NCBI RefSeq assembly: GCF_030123365.1
Contig: NZ_CP126107.1
Location: 915,501-979,500 of the forward strand
Direction: 5' to 3'
DNA from: Neobacillus sp. SuZ13
GTDB lineage: Bacteria > Bacillota > Bacilli > Bacillales > Cytobacillaceae
DNA: 64,000 nt
The notes below the pieces were generated by a model that was not told the origin of the DNA, did no database searches, and was given only the letters and a program-made list of their open reading frames with translations. Below, one piece after another: positions 1 through 8,867 of this stretch. Within the stretch, counting starts at the first letter, position 1. The number at the start of each line of letters is the position of its first letter. The position numbers and the translations under genes were made by a program.

Positions 1-1
1 G

Positions 2-1039
2 ATTATTCCAGCTATTGTTGCCAGTGGTTTACTAATGGGACTGATCGGAATGATCAAGGTGTTTCAGTGGGCACCGCCTGAAAGCTCATTAATGCGAATG
101 CTTGATATCTTTTCAAGTGCCGCCTTTATTATTTTGCCGATATTGATTGGTTTTAGTGCTGCCAAGGAATTTGGTGGCAATCCTATCCTGGGTGCAGTGA
201 TAGGCGGGATATTAACTCACCCTTCGCTATTAAATCCTGCCGAGCTTGGATATAAAGTACCGGAATATATCGAGGTCCTGGGAGTTGATATTCCTTTAAT
301 AGGGTATCAGGGAACAGTGATACCAATCTTACTTTCTGTCTTTTTTATGAGTAAGCTCGAAGTGCGCCTGAGGAAAATAATACCGAGTTCATTGGATTTG
401 TTCTTAATCCCATTTCTATTGATTATTTCGATTGGTTTTATCTCACTTTTAATTATTGGCCCGATCTCATTATTCATCGGTGACATGATGACCAATACGT
501 TTGAGCTTATTTATAAATCTGGGGGAGTTATAGCCGGATTTTTATTTGGCGGCTGTTATTCTCTCATTGTGGTAACGGGGCTGCATCATACTTTACATGC
601 AGTTGAAATGGAATTGCTTGCAAATCCAAAGATAGGTGTTAACTTTTTGTTGCCAATCTGGTCCATGGCCAACATGGCCCAAGGAGGAGCGGGGTTAGCC
701 GTATTTTTTAAAACAAAGAATGAGAGACTGAAAAAAATTGCTATCCCTTCAGCTTTCTCAGCATTTTTAGGCATTATTGAGCCGGTTATGTTTGGGATGA
801 ATATCAGATTGTTCCGACCATTTATAGGTGCAGCCATAGGCGGTGCTTTTGGAGGGGCGTATGTAGTTCTTACTCATGTAGTAGCAAACTCTTATGGCTT
901 AACAGGAATTCCCATGATCGCTATTGTAGCCCCAATAGGGATTTCGAATTTAATGCATTACCTTATTGGTCTTGGAATCTCTGTCGTAGCCGCGTTCATA
1001 GCCACTTTCATTCTGTGGGTGAAGGAAGAAACCGAGTAG
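2..1039 (+). CDS. PTS sugar transporter, EIIC membrane domain (5' end outside window)
   Basis: The frame is open from base 2, so the gene begins before the window; 345 codons are visible. The protein is almost wholly hydrophobic with many membrane segments. It has the EIIC look of the glucose/sucrose/beta-glucoside superfamily: an N-terminal IPAIVASGLLMG stretch, ILGAVIGGILTHPSL, the VVTGLHHTLHAVE segment and GIIEPVMFGMN, which in this family lies near the sugar site. It would import and phosphorylate a sugar with an EIIB domain, presumably in the missing N-terminus. No EIIA domain follows; the protein ends soon after the last membrane helix. The next gene is an antiterminator of the kind that controls sucrose or beta-glucoside PTS genes, so the substrate is probably one of these. 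The exact sugar cannot be told. Confidence 0.85.
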   Translation: MIPAIVASGLLMGLIGMIKVFQWAPPESSLMRMLDIFSSAAFIILPILIGFSAAKEFGGNPILGAVIGGILTHPSLLNPAELGYKVPEYIEVLGVDIPLIGYQGTVIPILLSVFFMSKLEVRLRKIIPSSLDLFLIPFLLIISIGFISLLIIGPISLFIGDMMTNTFELIYKSGGVIAGFLFGGCYSLIVVTGLHHTLHAVEMELLANPKIGVNFLLPIWSMANMAQGGAGLAVFFKTKNERLKKIAIPSAFSAFLGIIEPVMFGMNIRLFRPFIGAAIGGAFGGAYVVLTHVVANSYGLTGIPMIAIVAPIGISNLMHYLIGLGISVVAAFIATFILWVKEETE

Positions 1040-1087
1040 TCTTGATTTTTCAGTTAATGCAAGAGCAAAAGAGGGAAGGTGAAAGAA

Positions 1088-1948
1088 ATGAGAATTAAAA
1101 AAATCCTAAATAATAGTGCGGTTGTAGTGAAAGACATCGACGGAGAAAAGATCGTGATGGGCGAAGGAATAGGATTCCAGAAACGAAAGAATGATCCTGT
1201 AAATCAAGCTAAAATTGATAAAGTGTTTGTTATGAGGGATGCAAATGAGCATAAAAAATTCGAAGAAATACTGCAATTATTGCCAGAGGAACATATACAA
1301 CTAGCAGAAGAGATTATCTCTTATGCGGAAAGGGAATTGGGCGTTACGGTAAATGAACATATCCATGTCGCTTTTTCGGATCACCTATCGTTTGCCATTG
1401 AGCGATTAACAAATGGCATTGCCATTAAAAATGCCCTGCTGGAGCAAATTAAAATTCTTTATGTAAAGGAATTTCAAATCGGACTTTGGGCAAAGGAGTT
1501 AATAAAAGAGAAACTCGGAGTAGAAATTCCTGAAGATGAAGTAGGCAATATTGCGATGCATATTCATACGGCCAGGATGAATAGAGGAGATATGCAGGAA
1601 ACGATAGACATTACTACAACGATTCAGGAAATTACGAGAATCATTGAAAGTTGTTTAAATATCAATATTGTGGAAGATACGATGTCCTATGAACGATTAA
1701 TTACTCATTTGCGCTTTTCGCTCAAAAGCCTATTAGCAAATGGGACGAACCATGACTATGATGAAAAAATGGCTTCGATGATCAAGGAAAATTTTAAAGT
1801 GACATATGCCTGTGCACAAGAGGTTGGCCAATTTTTGGAAGGGAAATACCGGATAAAATATCCTGATGCAGAGTTAATGTATATTTCCATGCATATTCAA
1901 AGATTCTATAATCGAGCTTTATGCGGAAACAACAGATGTGAAAGCTGA
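1088..1948 (+). CDS. BglG/SacT/LicT-family transcriptional antiterminator
   Basis: A 286-residue RNA-binding antiterminator. Residues 1-55 form the co-antiterminator domain (starts MRIKKILNNSAVVV, typical for LicT/SacT/GlcT). Two PTS regulation domains follow, at about 65-170 and 172-280. The phosphorylatable histidines are visible: HIHVAFSDH and NIAMHIHTAR in PRD1, RLITHLRF and YISMHIQRF in PRD2. Members bind a hairpin in the leader of the sugar operon and prevent termination when their sugar is present. The start at 1088 is preferred over GTG 1079 because GAGGGAAGG lies at suitable distance and homologues begin MxIKKILNN. It follows the permease by 48 bases and is probably in the same operon. 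Its RNA target is expected upstream of the permease, outside the window. Confidence 0.9.
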   Translation: MRIKKILNNSAVVVKDIDGEKIVMGEGIGFQKRKNDPVNQAKIDKVFVMRDANEHKKFEEILQLLPEEHIQLAEEIISYAERELGVTVNEHIHVAFSDHLSFAIERLTNGIAIKNALLEQIKILYVKEFQIGLWAKELIKEKLGVEIPEDEVGNIAMHIHTARMNRGDMQETIDITTTIQEITRIIESCLNINIVEDTMSYERLITHLRFSLKSLLANGTNHDYDEKMASMIKENFKVTYACAQEVGQFLEGKYRIKYPDAELMYISMHIQRFYNRALCGNNRCES

Positions 1949-1984
1949 TGTCAATACCAAGTCGCTTTTCTTAACTTTCAGCAA

Positions 1985-2016
1985 AAAAGGTCTGCCATGA
2001 TCCCGGCAGACCTTTT
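1985..2016. terminator. bidirectional intrinsic terminator
   Basis: A perfect 12-bp inverted repeat, AAAAGGTCTGCC then GGCAGACCTTTT, with an 8-base loop. The A and T ends make it work on both strands. It serves the antiterminator gene on the left and the amylopullulanase gene on the right. Confidence 0.9.
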
Positions 2017-2026
2017 CGATGACCGC

Positions 2027-5000
2027 TTACTTGGTCTCGCTTATCGTTTTTGTTAGGACATCGATGACATAGTTCTTTGTATTCTTGCTGATGGAACCGC
2101 CGTCCCCTTTAAAGATGTTGGACTTGGTTGTATCATTTGGTTCAATGTGAACAGGTACTTGTGTCTGACCTGCTTGAAGGGTAAAGGATTGAGAGAAATT
2201 CATATCATTTCCGACTGTCACTTTTTCCCCATTGATAGTGAGGTCAGCTCCCTTAATTGCATTCCCCTTTATAGTCATAGTTGATCCATTGACATCGATT
2301 TGGCTGACTGCCAGCGGCATATCAATCCAGCGCAGAATGGTATCTTGTACAACCATTTTGTTGTTCCCTTGGTTGGTGACCACAATTTTCATATCGGTTC
2401 CTGGGGCACCATAGCCGTAGTTACTGATATCGTCATCCGAATGATCGGATGGCGTATGATCTGCTAACCCTTCATGATCCCAAGTATTATCCCTCGTATA
2501 TTTATACGTAAGCTCAGTTCCTTCTTCAAGCTCCACTGTGTATTCCCAATCAGGCGTCACAGCGCCATTACGGCTCATAGTCCAGGCGCTAGTATTCCAA
2601 CCATTCAAGCTGCCTGGTATATTGACCTGCGCTGCTAGAGCTGTATAATCCGGTGCATGGACCTTAAAGGTTACTTGTACCATAACAATTTCAGGGGTTA
2701 CACTTACCTTGTTAGATTCTACGTGATTTCCAGCCTGGTCATAGACACGCACTTGATATTGGTAGGCAGTTCCATTTGCCACCTGATAATCACGGAAGGT
2801 GGCGGCGCTGCCGTCCAATGTTGAAAGAATTTGGCCGTCACGGTAAATGACCGTTTTAAAAGGCTGATCCGGCTGCGTGAGTTTCCAGTTCAAGTTGACC
2901 TGACCGGATTCCTTGATCGGAGTATCCAAAGTAACATTATTAGCAGGCGGGGTAGTGTCAGACGTGCTGTGTGAAAAGGTCACTTCACCAGTAATTGAGT
3001 AAACCCATGTATTCCCTAAATCCGGCGTAAAGGCCATTCGGTATTCATATGTTCCCGCCTCATACGCTGTAAAGCCTCCCTGAAACTCATTTGCTTGGTC
3101 TCCCTGAGCCTGGCCATTATACAAGGCTTGGTAAGATGTCCAATCGGTTTGGCCTTTCATTCTTACTTGAAGCTCAGCCGTAATTCCTTCTGCTGCACCA
3201 GTTTCAGTCGCACCTGCCAGGTAAAAAGCTGCTTTAACATTGGAGGCCTGTGCCAGATTCAATTCCCCGTTGTCTAAAGTTGTCAGTTCCTTAATACTAG
3301 CCTTTGAAGCATCGTAATGAGGCACAAGGCCGGATGAGGCAGCTGGTACAGATTCATTCCCACTTTCATTTACGGCCGTAACAGTAAAATAGTAGGTACG
3401 ACCATTATTTAAATCGGAAATGTTCACAGATGTACCTGTTGTTTCCTTCACTTTTGTCCATAATCCACCTGAAACAGTAGATTGATAGACATTGTATTTT
3501 GTACCTGTTCCTGTCCAGCTTAAAGTAACCTCCTTAGAACCAGCTGTGCCGGTAACATCTTTAACAGGCTGTGGTTGTTTAACATCATTAACCGTTATTA
3601 ACATTCTTCCGGACTCTTCTGGAACTGTTAATGACAGCTTGCCATCCTTCGTTGTAGTCACATATTTAGGGTCCAATTGGTCCACAAAACGAAGACCATT
3701 CGCGAGTAGCACTTTTGTATCGATATCAACCGTTTGTGTGGTTTTCCCTCGGTTAATAATGACAAGGCCAGATTTTGTTTCTTTTGTCCGGACATAGGCT
3801 AACACATCACCCTTTGCGTATAAATGGTGCAGATCGCCATGAGCGAATAGGTCAGCATTTTCATTACGGATTTGACCAATCTTTTGATAGTGTGCAATGA
3901 GGTCTTTGTTTTCGTTCCCCCACGGATATGTGCGTCGGTCATCTGGGTCTTTGGATCCTGTTTGACCCGCTTCATCTCCGTAATAAATGGTTGGTGCTCC
4001 AGGGTAACCCATTTGCAGGATAGAAGCCAGCTTCAATCGCTTCACACCTTCATCGTATTTGTAGTTCGGATCTTGTTCCGCTCTGAAATACGTATCCGTT
4101 CCATTGCCTAACAGGAAGATTGCCCGAGCTGTATCATGGGAACCCATCAGGTTCATGAGGGCATAAAAAGCTTCCTTTGGATAGTCCTCTTGTATAGCGA
4201 GAAGTGTGCTTTGTGCATTAGCGGCATTACCGTTCTTTAAGTAATCCAAAATGGCTCCGCGGAAACGATAGTTCATGACTGAGTCATATTGATCCCCTAA
4301 GAAGTACTTGGATGCATCATCCCAAATTTCACCTAGAATAAGTGGCTCTTCTTCTTTTTGAAGTGTTTTTCCGGCTCCTATCATAGTCTTGGACTTCATT
4401 TGCTTGCGGAATTCCTGCCAGAAGGAACTGTCCACTTCATTAGCTACATCCAGGCGCCAGCCAGATGAACCTCGATTAATCCAAGTTTTTCCTACTGAGT
4501 CCTTGTCATAAAAAATATAATTTGCCAATTCTGTGTTGTTAAGTTCACTTGGATGGTTAACCTTTGTGCCATTAACGGATTCGAATACAGGAAGACTGTC
4601 GTATCCCCACCAGCCTTCATACTTATAATGCTCACCCGTCGAAACACCGTTGACTTTTTCATTTGGAACTTTAACATTTTCAATATGGAACCAGTTTTCA
4701 AATCCGTATGGGCTAAAGGTTTGTCCTTCAGCCATGAGTTGCTGTTTGGCCTTATCCTTAGCTGCAGTTTCAGACAATTTTTCGTCATTCATTAAATCGT
4801 AAATACGAGACCAGTATTCATAGGCACCCACTGTTTTATATTTGTGGTAGCGGTCAAAATAGATGGAATCATCAGCCACATGATTAAATACCCCGTCCAA
4901 AATCAGGTGCATGTTCCGTTTAGACAATTCCTTGGCAAAATCCTCGAATTCTTTTTCCGAGCCAAACATCGGATCCACCTGTTTATAGTCTGTTGCATCA

Positions 5001-6451
5001 TATTTATGGTTGGACGGTGCAAGTGCAATTGGGTTTAAATATAGGGTATTGACGCCAAGTGATTGAAGGTAATCAAGCTTTGCCTTAATACCAGCAATGT
5101 CGCCGCCAAAGAAGTCGTTTGTAAATTCTCCGTCCCCTGTGTAGGAGCCAGTGCCTTGTTCATATGGATTATCAGGCAAGGATGACCAGGAGTCGGGATG
5201 TTCTATTGGCTGGCTGCCTCGGGCTCCAATCTGATCCTTTACATGGTCATTTGCTTTGTTGCCGTTATAAAAACGATCAGGATAGATTTGATAAACAACA
5301 GCTTCCTTCATCCAATCCGGTGTTTGATAGCCCGGGTCGAAAACGGTCAATTGGAAGAGACCTGCATTTTTATCCTCCGCTTTACCGGTATGCCCATCCT
5401 GTGTGTCTCCTCCGTATTCCACTGTTGTATCCTGATCCCCGGCAATGAATTTATAGCCGTGAACTCCTTTGTCAGACGGTGTAAAGGTGGCTTCCCAGAA
5501 CTCAATGGCACCTTTGTCCTTGGTGTCTGTCCAGCCTGCATTTTTCATTGAAAGCACCTTTGTTGTGCCTGTATTATAGTTTTTCACATACAGGCTGGCT
5601 CTTGTTAGGTCACCCTTTTTAGCCGATACCCGTAATGTGACGGGTTTCCCTGCAGGAATTGCCCCAAACGGCGTCCGGTATACTGGGTCCCATGAATCAT
5701 GATAAAGAGCATTCTTATCTATCATGCCATCAAATCCAATTGGTTTATAATCTGAATAAACTTCTTTTGTTTGGTTGTTATAGAAAAATGTGATTGTCGT
5801 ATCAGAGAGGACATTCAGCTTCTCATTTGAAGCAGGGTGGGATTCCGTCCAGTCCTTGCCCAATACAATCTTGTATTCGTAGCTGCCTCTAGGTACCTTT
5901 GCAGTAAAGGAATAGATGTTGTCAAAATGGGTGTCCTCCATTAACGCTGTTGAGTCTGCCGGACTCCAGGTAGACCCTGCCTTAATGGCAGGTTGAATGC
6001 TTCCAACTAAACGAGGCATCTTGTCTTCTGCCAAAAGTGTATAATGGGTACTATCAGCAATAGCATGGGTATTGTCATTGTAATAGAAGGTGACTTCTTT
6101 TTGTTCGGTCAGAGTTAGTTTAATGTTGTTTCCGCCAGGCGCGCCGCCGTCTCCGTAATTTTCATTCCAGCTTCCTCCAATGGCGATTTTGTACTCATAT
6201 GCTCCTGCCGGCAGTGTGCCGGTAAAGCTATACAAACCATTTCCTTGGTAAGCCATTTGCGTTTTGGAAGAGGATGGATCCCAATCTCCTGAATTCCCTA
6301 AAACTGACTGCAGACTGCCAACAAGTACAACCTGCTTTGGTTCTGTTTCTGCCGCTTTGGCCGTTTGACTTGTCACAAGTCCAGAAAATAATTGAAGAAT
6401 TAGTCCAACTACTGTAACAAGTGACAGAAGTGATTTCTGCTTTCTCTTCAT
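2027..6451 (-). CDS. secreted amylopullulanase (GH13), multidomain
   Basis: A 1474-residue extracellular starch-degrading enzyme. Residues 1-33 are a signal peptide ending TAKAAE. Two X25-type pullulanase modules follow (about 40-130 and 147-235, each with the GxYEYKI pattern), then an N-terminal beta domain (about 250-375). The GH13 barrel starts at VVYQIYPDRFYNG near 385. Its catalytic blocks are GWRLDVANEVD near 665, LILGEIWDD near 707 and GSHDTARA near 774, giving the nucleophile Asp, acid Glu and third Asp. The C-terminal half holds two fibronectin III-like domains (about 960 and 1165), a CBM20-like starch-binding module (about 1257-1360, with NIPGSLNGWN) and a final Ig-like domain. It should cut alpha-1,4 and alpha-1,6 links in starch, glycogen or pullulan. 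GGAGA precedes the ATG. Divergent from a LacI-family gene, which probably regulates it. No cell-wall anchor is visible. Confidence 0.92.
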   Translation of the reverse strand: MKRKQKSLLSLVTVVGLILQLFSGLVTSQTAKAAETEPKQVVLVGSLQSVLGNSGDWDPSSSKTQMAYQGNGLYSFTGTLPAGAYEYKIAIGGSWNENYGDGGAPGGNNIKLTLTEQKEVTFYYNDNTHAIADSTHYTLLAEDKMPRLVGSIQPAIKAGSTWSPADSTALMEDTHFDNIYSFTAKVPRGSYEYKIVLGKDWTESHPASNEKLNVLSDTTITFFYNNQTKEVYSDYKPIGFDGMIDKNALYHDSWDPVYRTPFGAIPAGKPVTLRVSAKKGDLTRASLYVKNYNTGTTKVLSMKNAGWTDTKDKGAIEFWEATFTPSDKGVHGYKFIAGDQDTTVEYGGDTQDGHTGKAEDKNAGLFQLTVFDPGYQTPDWMKEAVVYQIYPDRFYNGNKANDHVKDQIGARGSQPIEHPDSWSSLPDNPYEQGTGSYTGDGEFTNDFFGGDIAGIKAKLDYLQSLGVNTLYLNPIALAPSNHKYDATDYKQVDPMFGSEKEFEDFAKELSKRNMHLILDGVFNHVADDSIYFDRYHKYKTVGAYEYWSRIYDLMNDEKLSETAAKDKAKQQLMAEGQTFSPYGFENWFHIENVKVPNEKVNGVSTGEHYKYEGWWGYDSLPVFESVNGTKVNHPSELNNTELANYIFYDKDSVGKTWINRGSSGWRLDVANEVDSSFWQEFRKQMKSKTMIGAGKTLQKEEEPLILGEIWDDASKYFLGDQYDSVMNYRFRGAILDYLKNGNAANAQSTLLAIQEDYPKEAFYALMNLMGSHDTARAIFLLGNGTDTYFRAEQDPNYKYDEGVKRLKLASILQMGYPGAPTIYYGDEAGQTGSKDPDDRRTYPWGNENKDLIAHYQKIGQIRNENADLFAHGDLHHLYAKGDVLAYVRTKETKSGLVIINRGKTTQTVDIDTKVLLANGLRFVDQLDPKYVTTTKDGKLSLTVPEESGRMLITVNDVKQPQPVKDVTGTAGSKEVTLSWTGTGTKYNVYQSTVSGGLWTKVKETTGTSVNISDLNNGRTYYFTVTAVNESGNESVPAASSGLVPHYDASKASIKELTTLDNGELNLAQASNVKAAFYLAGATETGAAEGITAELQVRMKGQTDWTSYQALYNGQAQGDQANEFQGGFTAYEAGTYEYRMAFTPDLGNTWVYSITGEVTFSHSTSDTTPPANNVTLDTPIKESGQVNLNWKLTQPDQPFKTVIYRDGQILSTLDGSAATFRDYQVANGTAYQYQVRVYDQAGNHVESNKVSVTPEIVMVQVTFKVHAPDYTALAAQVNIPGSLNGWNTSAWTMSRNGAVTPDWEYTVELEEGTELTYKYTRDNTWDHEGLADHTPSDHSDDDISNYGYGAPGTDMKIVVTNQGNNKMVVQDTILRWIDMPLAVSQIDVNGSTMTIKGNAIKGADLTINGEKVTVGNDMNFSQSFTLQAGQTQVPVHIEPNDTTKSNIFKGDGGSISKNTKNYVIDVLTKTISETK

Positions 6452-6484
6452 AAAAAATCTCCTTTCCCGTACTCTATTAATCTA

Positions 6485-6574
6485 GGAAACCGTTTGCATG
6501 AAATTGCACAAAAAATCGTATGAAGATGCTAAGGAGGCTGTTGTATAGTGCAAACGTTTGCGCAATCGTTTTCA
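6485..6574. promoter_or_regulatory. cluster of LacI/CcpA-type operator boxes in front of the amylopullulanase gene
   Basis: Three boxes fit the pattern TGNAANCGNWNNCA with at most one change. GGAAACCGTTTGCA is at 6485-6498. TGCAAACGTTTGCG is at 6549-6562 and contains the perfect palindrome GCAAACGTTTGC at 6550-6561. CGCAATCGTTTTCA is at 6561-6574. The last two overlap the expected start site of the leftward promoter and the first lies in the untranslated leader, a layout fit for repression. CcpA and the adjacent LacI-family regulator bind similar sequences, so which protein binds cannot be told. Confidence 0.7.
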
Positions 6575-6580
6575 AAATTA

Positions 6581-6608
6581 ATTATATCTATTTCTCAGCG
6601 CAATTCAA
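6581..6608 (-). promoter_or_regulatory. probable sigma-A promoter of the amylopullulanase gene
   Basis: On the minus strand, TTGAAT (6603-6608) and TATAAT (6581-6586) are 16 bp apart. The predicted start is near 6574, about 120 bases before the ATG, and sits directly on the operator boxes. Confidence 0.6.
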
Positions 6609-6704
6609 TAGAAAATCAGAAATAAAATCTAAATTTTCTGATATATTGTTATTGAAATCGAGAGGTCCTTTATTTTTTAGCTGTATAACTGATTATAAAG
6701 CCGT

Positions 6705-6737
6705 TATAATAAAGAGTGGATTGTGCAACCGTTTTCG
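6705..6737 (+). promoter_or_regulatory. -10 element and operator of the LacI-family gene
   Basis: A perfect TATAAT lies at 6705-6710 with no convincing -35. It is followed by the operator-like box TGCAACCGTTTTCG (6724-6737), placed where a bound repressor would block the start. This suggests autoregulation or catabolite control of the regulator at 6827. The whole 375-bp gap between the two divergent genes is taken up by these promoters and operators. Confidence 0.5.
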
Positions 6738-6826
6738 TAAATATTGGAGTATGCAAACTAATCGTTTCTATTATTTTAAAATTAGTAGTAAGAATCAATG
6801 AACTTCGAATGAGAGGGGAGAAGAAA

Positions 6827-7894
6827 ATGGCTGTTACCATTAAGGATGTGGCAAAGCTTGCAGATGTTGCCCCATCAACTGTTTCAAGAGTAATTGCCAA
6901 TAATTCGCGAATCAGTGAAGCGACAAAACGAAAAGTTAAAAAAGCAATGGAGCAGCTAGGGTATCATCCTAACCAAAATGCCAGAAGCCTTGCCATTCAA
7001 TCTACCCAAACAATCGGGCTTGTCATGCCAAGCTCTGGTGATGTGGTGTTTCAGAATCCTTTTTTTTCAATGGTGTTACAGGGAATCAGTGAAAGTGCCC
7101 ATAATAAAAAATATGCCATGCATATGACGACTGGAAAATCAGACGAGGAAATATTTGAAGCAGTCATCCACATGGTTCAGGGAAAACGAGTAGATGGGAT
7201 GATTCTTCTTAATTCCAAGGTGGAGGATAAAGCCATTTCGTTTTTAAGAGAAAGGGATTTTCCTTTTGTTGTTATTGGAAAGCCTTCTAAAGATGCAGAA
7301 GAAATTACACATGTTGATAATGATAATGTTCGTGCAATGAGAGAGGCTACTGAATACTTAATTGACCATGGACATCGGAAAATAGCTTTTATTGGCGGAA
7401 GTCTAGAGCTAATGGTTACAGTTGACCGTTTGAATGGGTATAAGCAGGCTTTAAAAAAGGCAAACATTCCTATAAAAACTGAATATATCCTTCATGAAGA
7501 ATTCCTTCGGGAAGGAGGTCAAGAAGCGGTGAGTGAATTAATGGCGCTTGAACAACGCCCCACTTCGCTCGCAGTGGTTGACGACTTAATGGCACTAGGT
7601 GTACTGAGCACATTAGATGAGCTGGGAATCAGGGTTCCGGAAGAAATCTCTGTCGTTAGCTTTAATAATGTCCTTTTATCAGAAATGTCAAAACCACCCT
7701 TAACTTCCATTGATATTAATATTTTTGAACTAGGATATCAAGCATCCAGGAGTTTAATTCAAAAAATTGAAAATAGAACAGAACCGACCAAGCGCATTAT
7801 CATTCCACATAAATTGGTTGAACGTCAATCATGCAGTCACCAAATTCCTATAACAATAGATGAACAAAATGCAGATGGTAACGAGAATCTATAA
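6827..7894 (+). CDS. LacI-family transcriptional regulator (maltose/starch type)
   Basis: A 355-residue regulator. Residues 1-55 are the LacI helix-turn-helix (VTIKDVAKLADVAPSTVSRV) with the hinge helix ending near NQNARSLA. The remainder is a periplasmic-binding-like sugar sensor (IGLVMPSS, VDGMILLNS, RKIAFIGGS, TSLAVVDDLMALGV). The start at 6827 is chosen for its AGAGGGGA ribosome site; a longer frame back to 6716 would lack one. It stands divergent from the amylopullulanase gene across a gap rich in GCAAACG-type operators, so it likely represses that gene and perhaps itself. A MalR-like role in starch or maltodextrin use is inferred. The effector is unknown. Confidence 0.88.
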   Translation: MAVTIKDVAKLADVAPSTVSRVIANNSRISEATKRKVKKAMEQLGYHPNQNARSLAIQSTQTIGLVMPSSGDVVFQNPFFSMVLQGISESAHNKKYAMHMTTGKSDEEIFEAVIHMVQGKRVDGMILLNSKVEDKAISFLRERDFPFVVIGKPSKDAEEITHVDNDNVRAMREATEYLIDHGHRKIAFIGGSLELMVTVDRLNGYKQALKKANIPIKTEYILHEEFLREGGQEAVSELMALEQRPTSLAVVDDLMALGVLSTLDELGIRVPEEISVVSFNNVLLSEMSKPPLTSIDINIFELGYQASRSLIQKIENRTEPTKRIIIPHKLVERQSCSHQIPITIDEQNADGNENL

Positions 7895-7921
7895 AAGATT
7901 CCCGCTATACCGTCTGCTTTT
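7871..7921 (+). terminator. intrinsic terminator overlapping the end of the LacI-family gene
   Basis: GCAGATGGTA (7871-7880) pairs with TACCGTCTGC (7908-7917) and GAATC (7885-7889) with GATTC (7897-7901), followed by TTTT. The stop codon lies in the loop, so the last codons form half of the stem. Confidence 0.75.
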
Positions 7922-7955
7922 AACTGATTCAATTACTATTTACTGTTCTTGAATT

Positions 7956-8732
7956 CTAGTATTCCAGACGCCTATACGCCCCAGGGGCCATGCCATATTT
8001 CTTATGAAATACCCTGTGAAAATAAGGATAGCTGCCGAAGCCGCAATCTTCAGCAATTTGTTCAAGTGTCATGGATGTGTATTTCATTCGCTCGACTGCA
8101 GCGGATAAACGAATTTCTAAGGCATATTCGATCATCGTTTTCCCGACACTGCTTTTAAAAAGATGAACGGAACGCGAAACGCTAAGACCAGCATGGCGTG
8201 CCACATCCTCCACTTTAAATGCTGTTAGGGCATGCTCTTCAATGTACCTCATCATCCGTGTGACGGTATACGGGTGGTTGAAGGTAGGAACCGTTTCGTT
8301 GACACCTCGTTCCAGATATAAACAGAGTGCTCGCAGCAAATAACCGGTGAGTTCTTCGTTTTGACTCGAGGATGGACGGCGTTTTTCGTTTATGATTTGA
8401 CGCCATAAGGAGAGCAGTTTTTCATCAAGATCGATTCGGGAGACAGGCGGCTTAGCGGAACGGCTCCACCACTCGTCCACCCAAGCTCCTTCACAGACTA
8501 TGTGATAGTCCCCGCTGTTTTGTCCCGCTTTAACCAGCAGTTCATAATGATCCCCTGGTTTAATGAGGAGAAGGTCTCCTTTCTCGTGTTCCATTTTTCT
8601 TCCCTTCACCACTACTTCACAGACACCTTCTGATTGCAGGCGAAAAAGATACGAAGGGTATCCGGATTTATGTTGGGCATGATATCCATTTGTGTGAAAG
8701 GAATAGCCGCAGAATAATATATTTGTCATCAT
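7956..8732 (-). CDS. AraC/XylS-family transcriptional regulator
   Basis: A 258-residue regulator. The N-terminal half is a cupin-like sensor (GDLLLIKPGDHYELLV). The C-terminal 100 residues hold the two AraC helix-turn-helix motifs: VEDVARHAGLSVSRSVHLFK and LEQIAEDCGFGSYPYFHRVF, then KKYGMAPGAYRR, the usual ending. It is divergent from the Gfo/Idh-ThuA-isomerase cluster that starts at 8868, with 135 bp between, and is the obvious candidate activator of it in response to a sugar. Two start ATGs lie side by side (MMTN); GAAGGTGG precedes them. Confidence 0.9.
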   Translation of the reverse strand: MMTNILFCGYSFHTNGYHAQHKSGYPSYLFRLQSEGVCEVVVKGRKMEHEKGDLLLIKPGDHYELLVKAGQNSGDYHIVCEGAWVDEWWSRSAKPPVSRIDLDEKLLSLWRQIINEKRRPSSSQNEELTGYLLRALCLYLERGVNETVPTFNHPYTVTRMMRYIEEHALTAFKVEDVARHAGLSVSRSVHLFKSSVGKTMIEYALEIRLSAAVERMKYTSMTLEQIAEDCGFGSYPYFHRVFHKKYGMAPGAYRRLEY

Positions 8733-8867
8733 ATGCCCACCTTCAGAAAAAATAAAATAGCAAAATAGTCGATGTTTTAATTATATCATCTATGTTTATT
8801 TGTAGAGACAAAGTTTAAGATGGAATCAAATAAGTAATGAGTAATCTATTCTAGAAGGAGAAAGAAA

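Noticed and set aside
5198..5551. 117-codon rightward frame inside the amylopullulanase gene
   Set aside because: It lies wholly within the catalytic gene on the other strand and shows no family motif or ribosome site.
6752..6767. 16-base repeat TGCAAACTAATCGTTT shared with 16587-16602
   Set aside because: In 64 kb of AT-rich DNA about one exact 16-mer pair is expected by chance, and the surroundings do not match.
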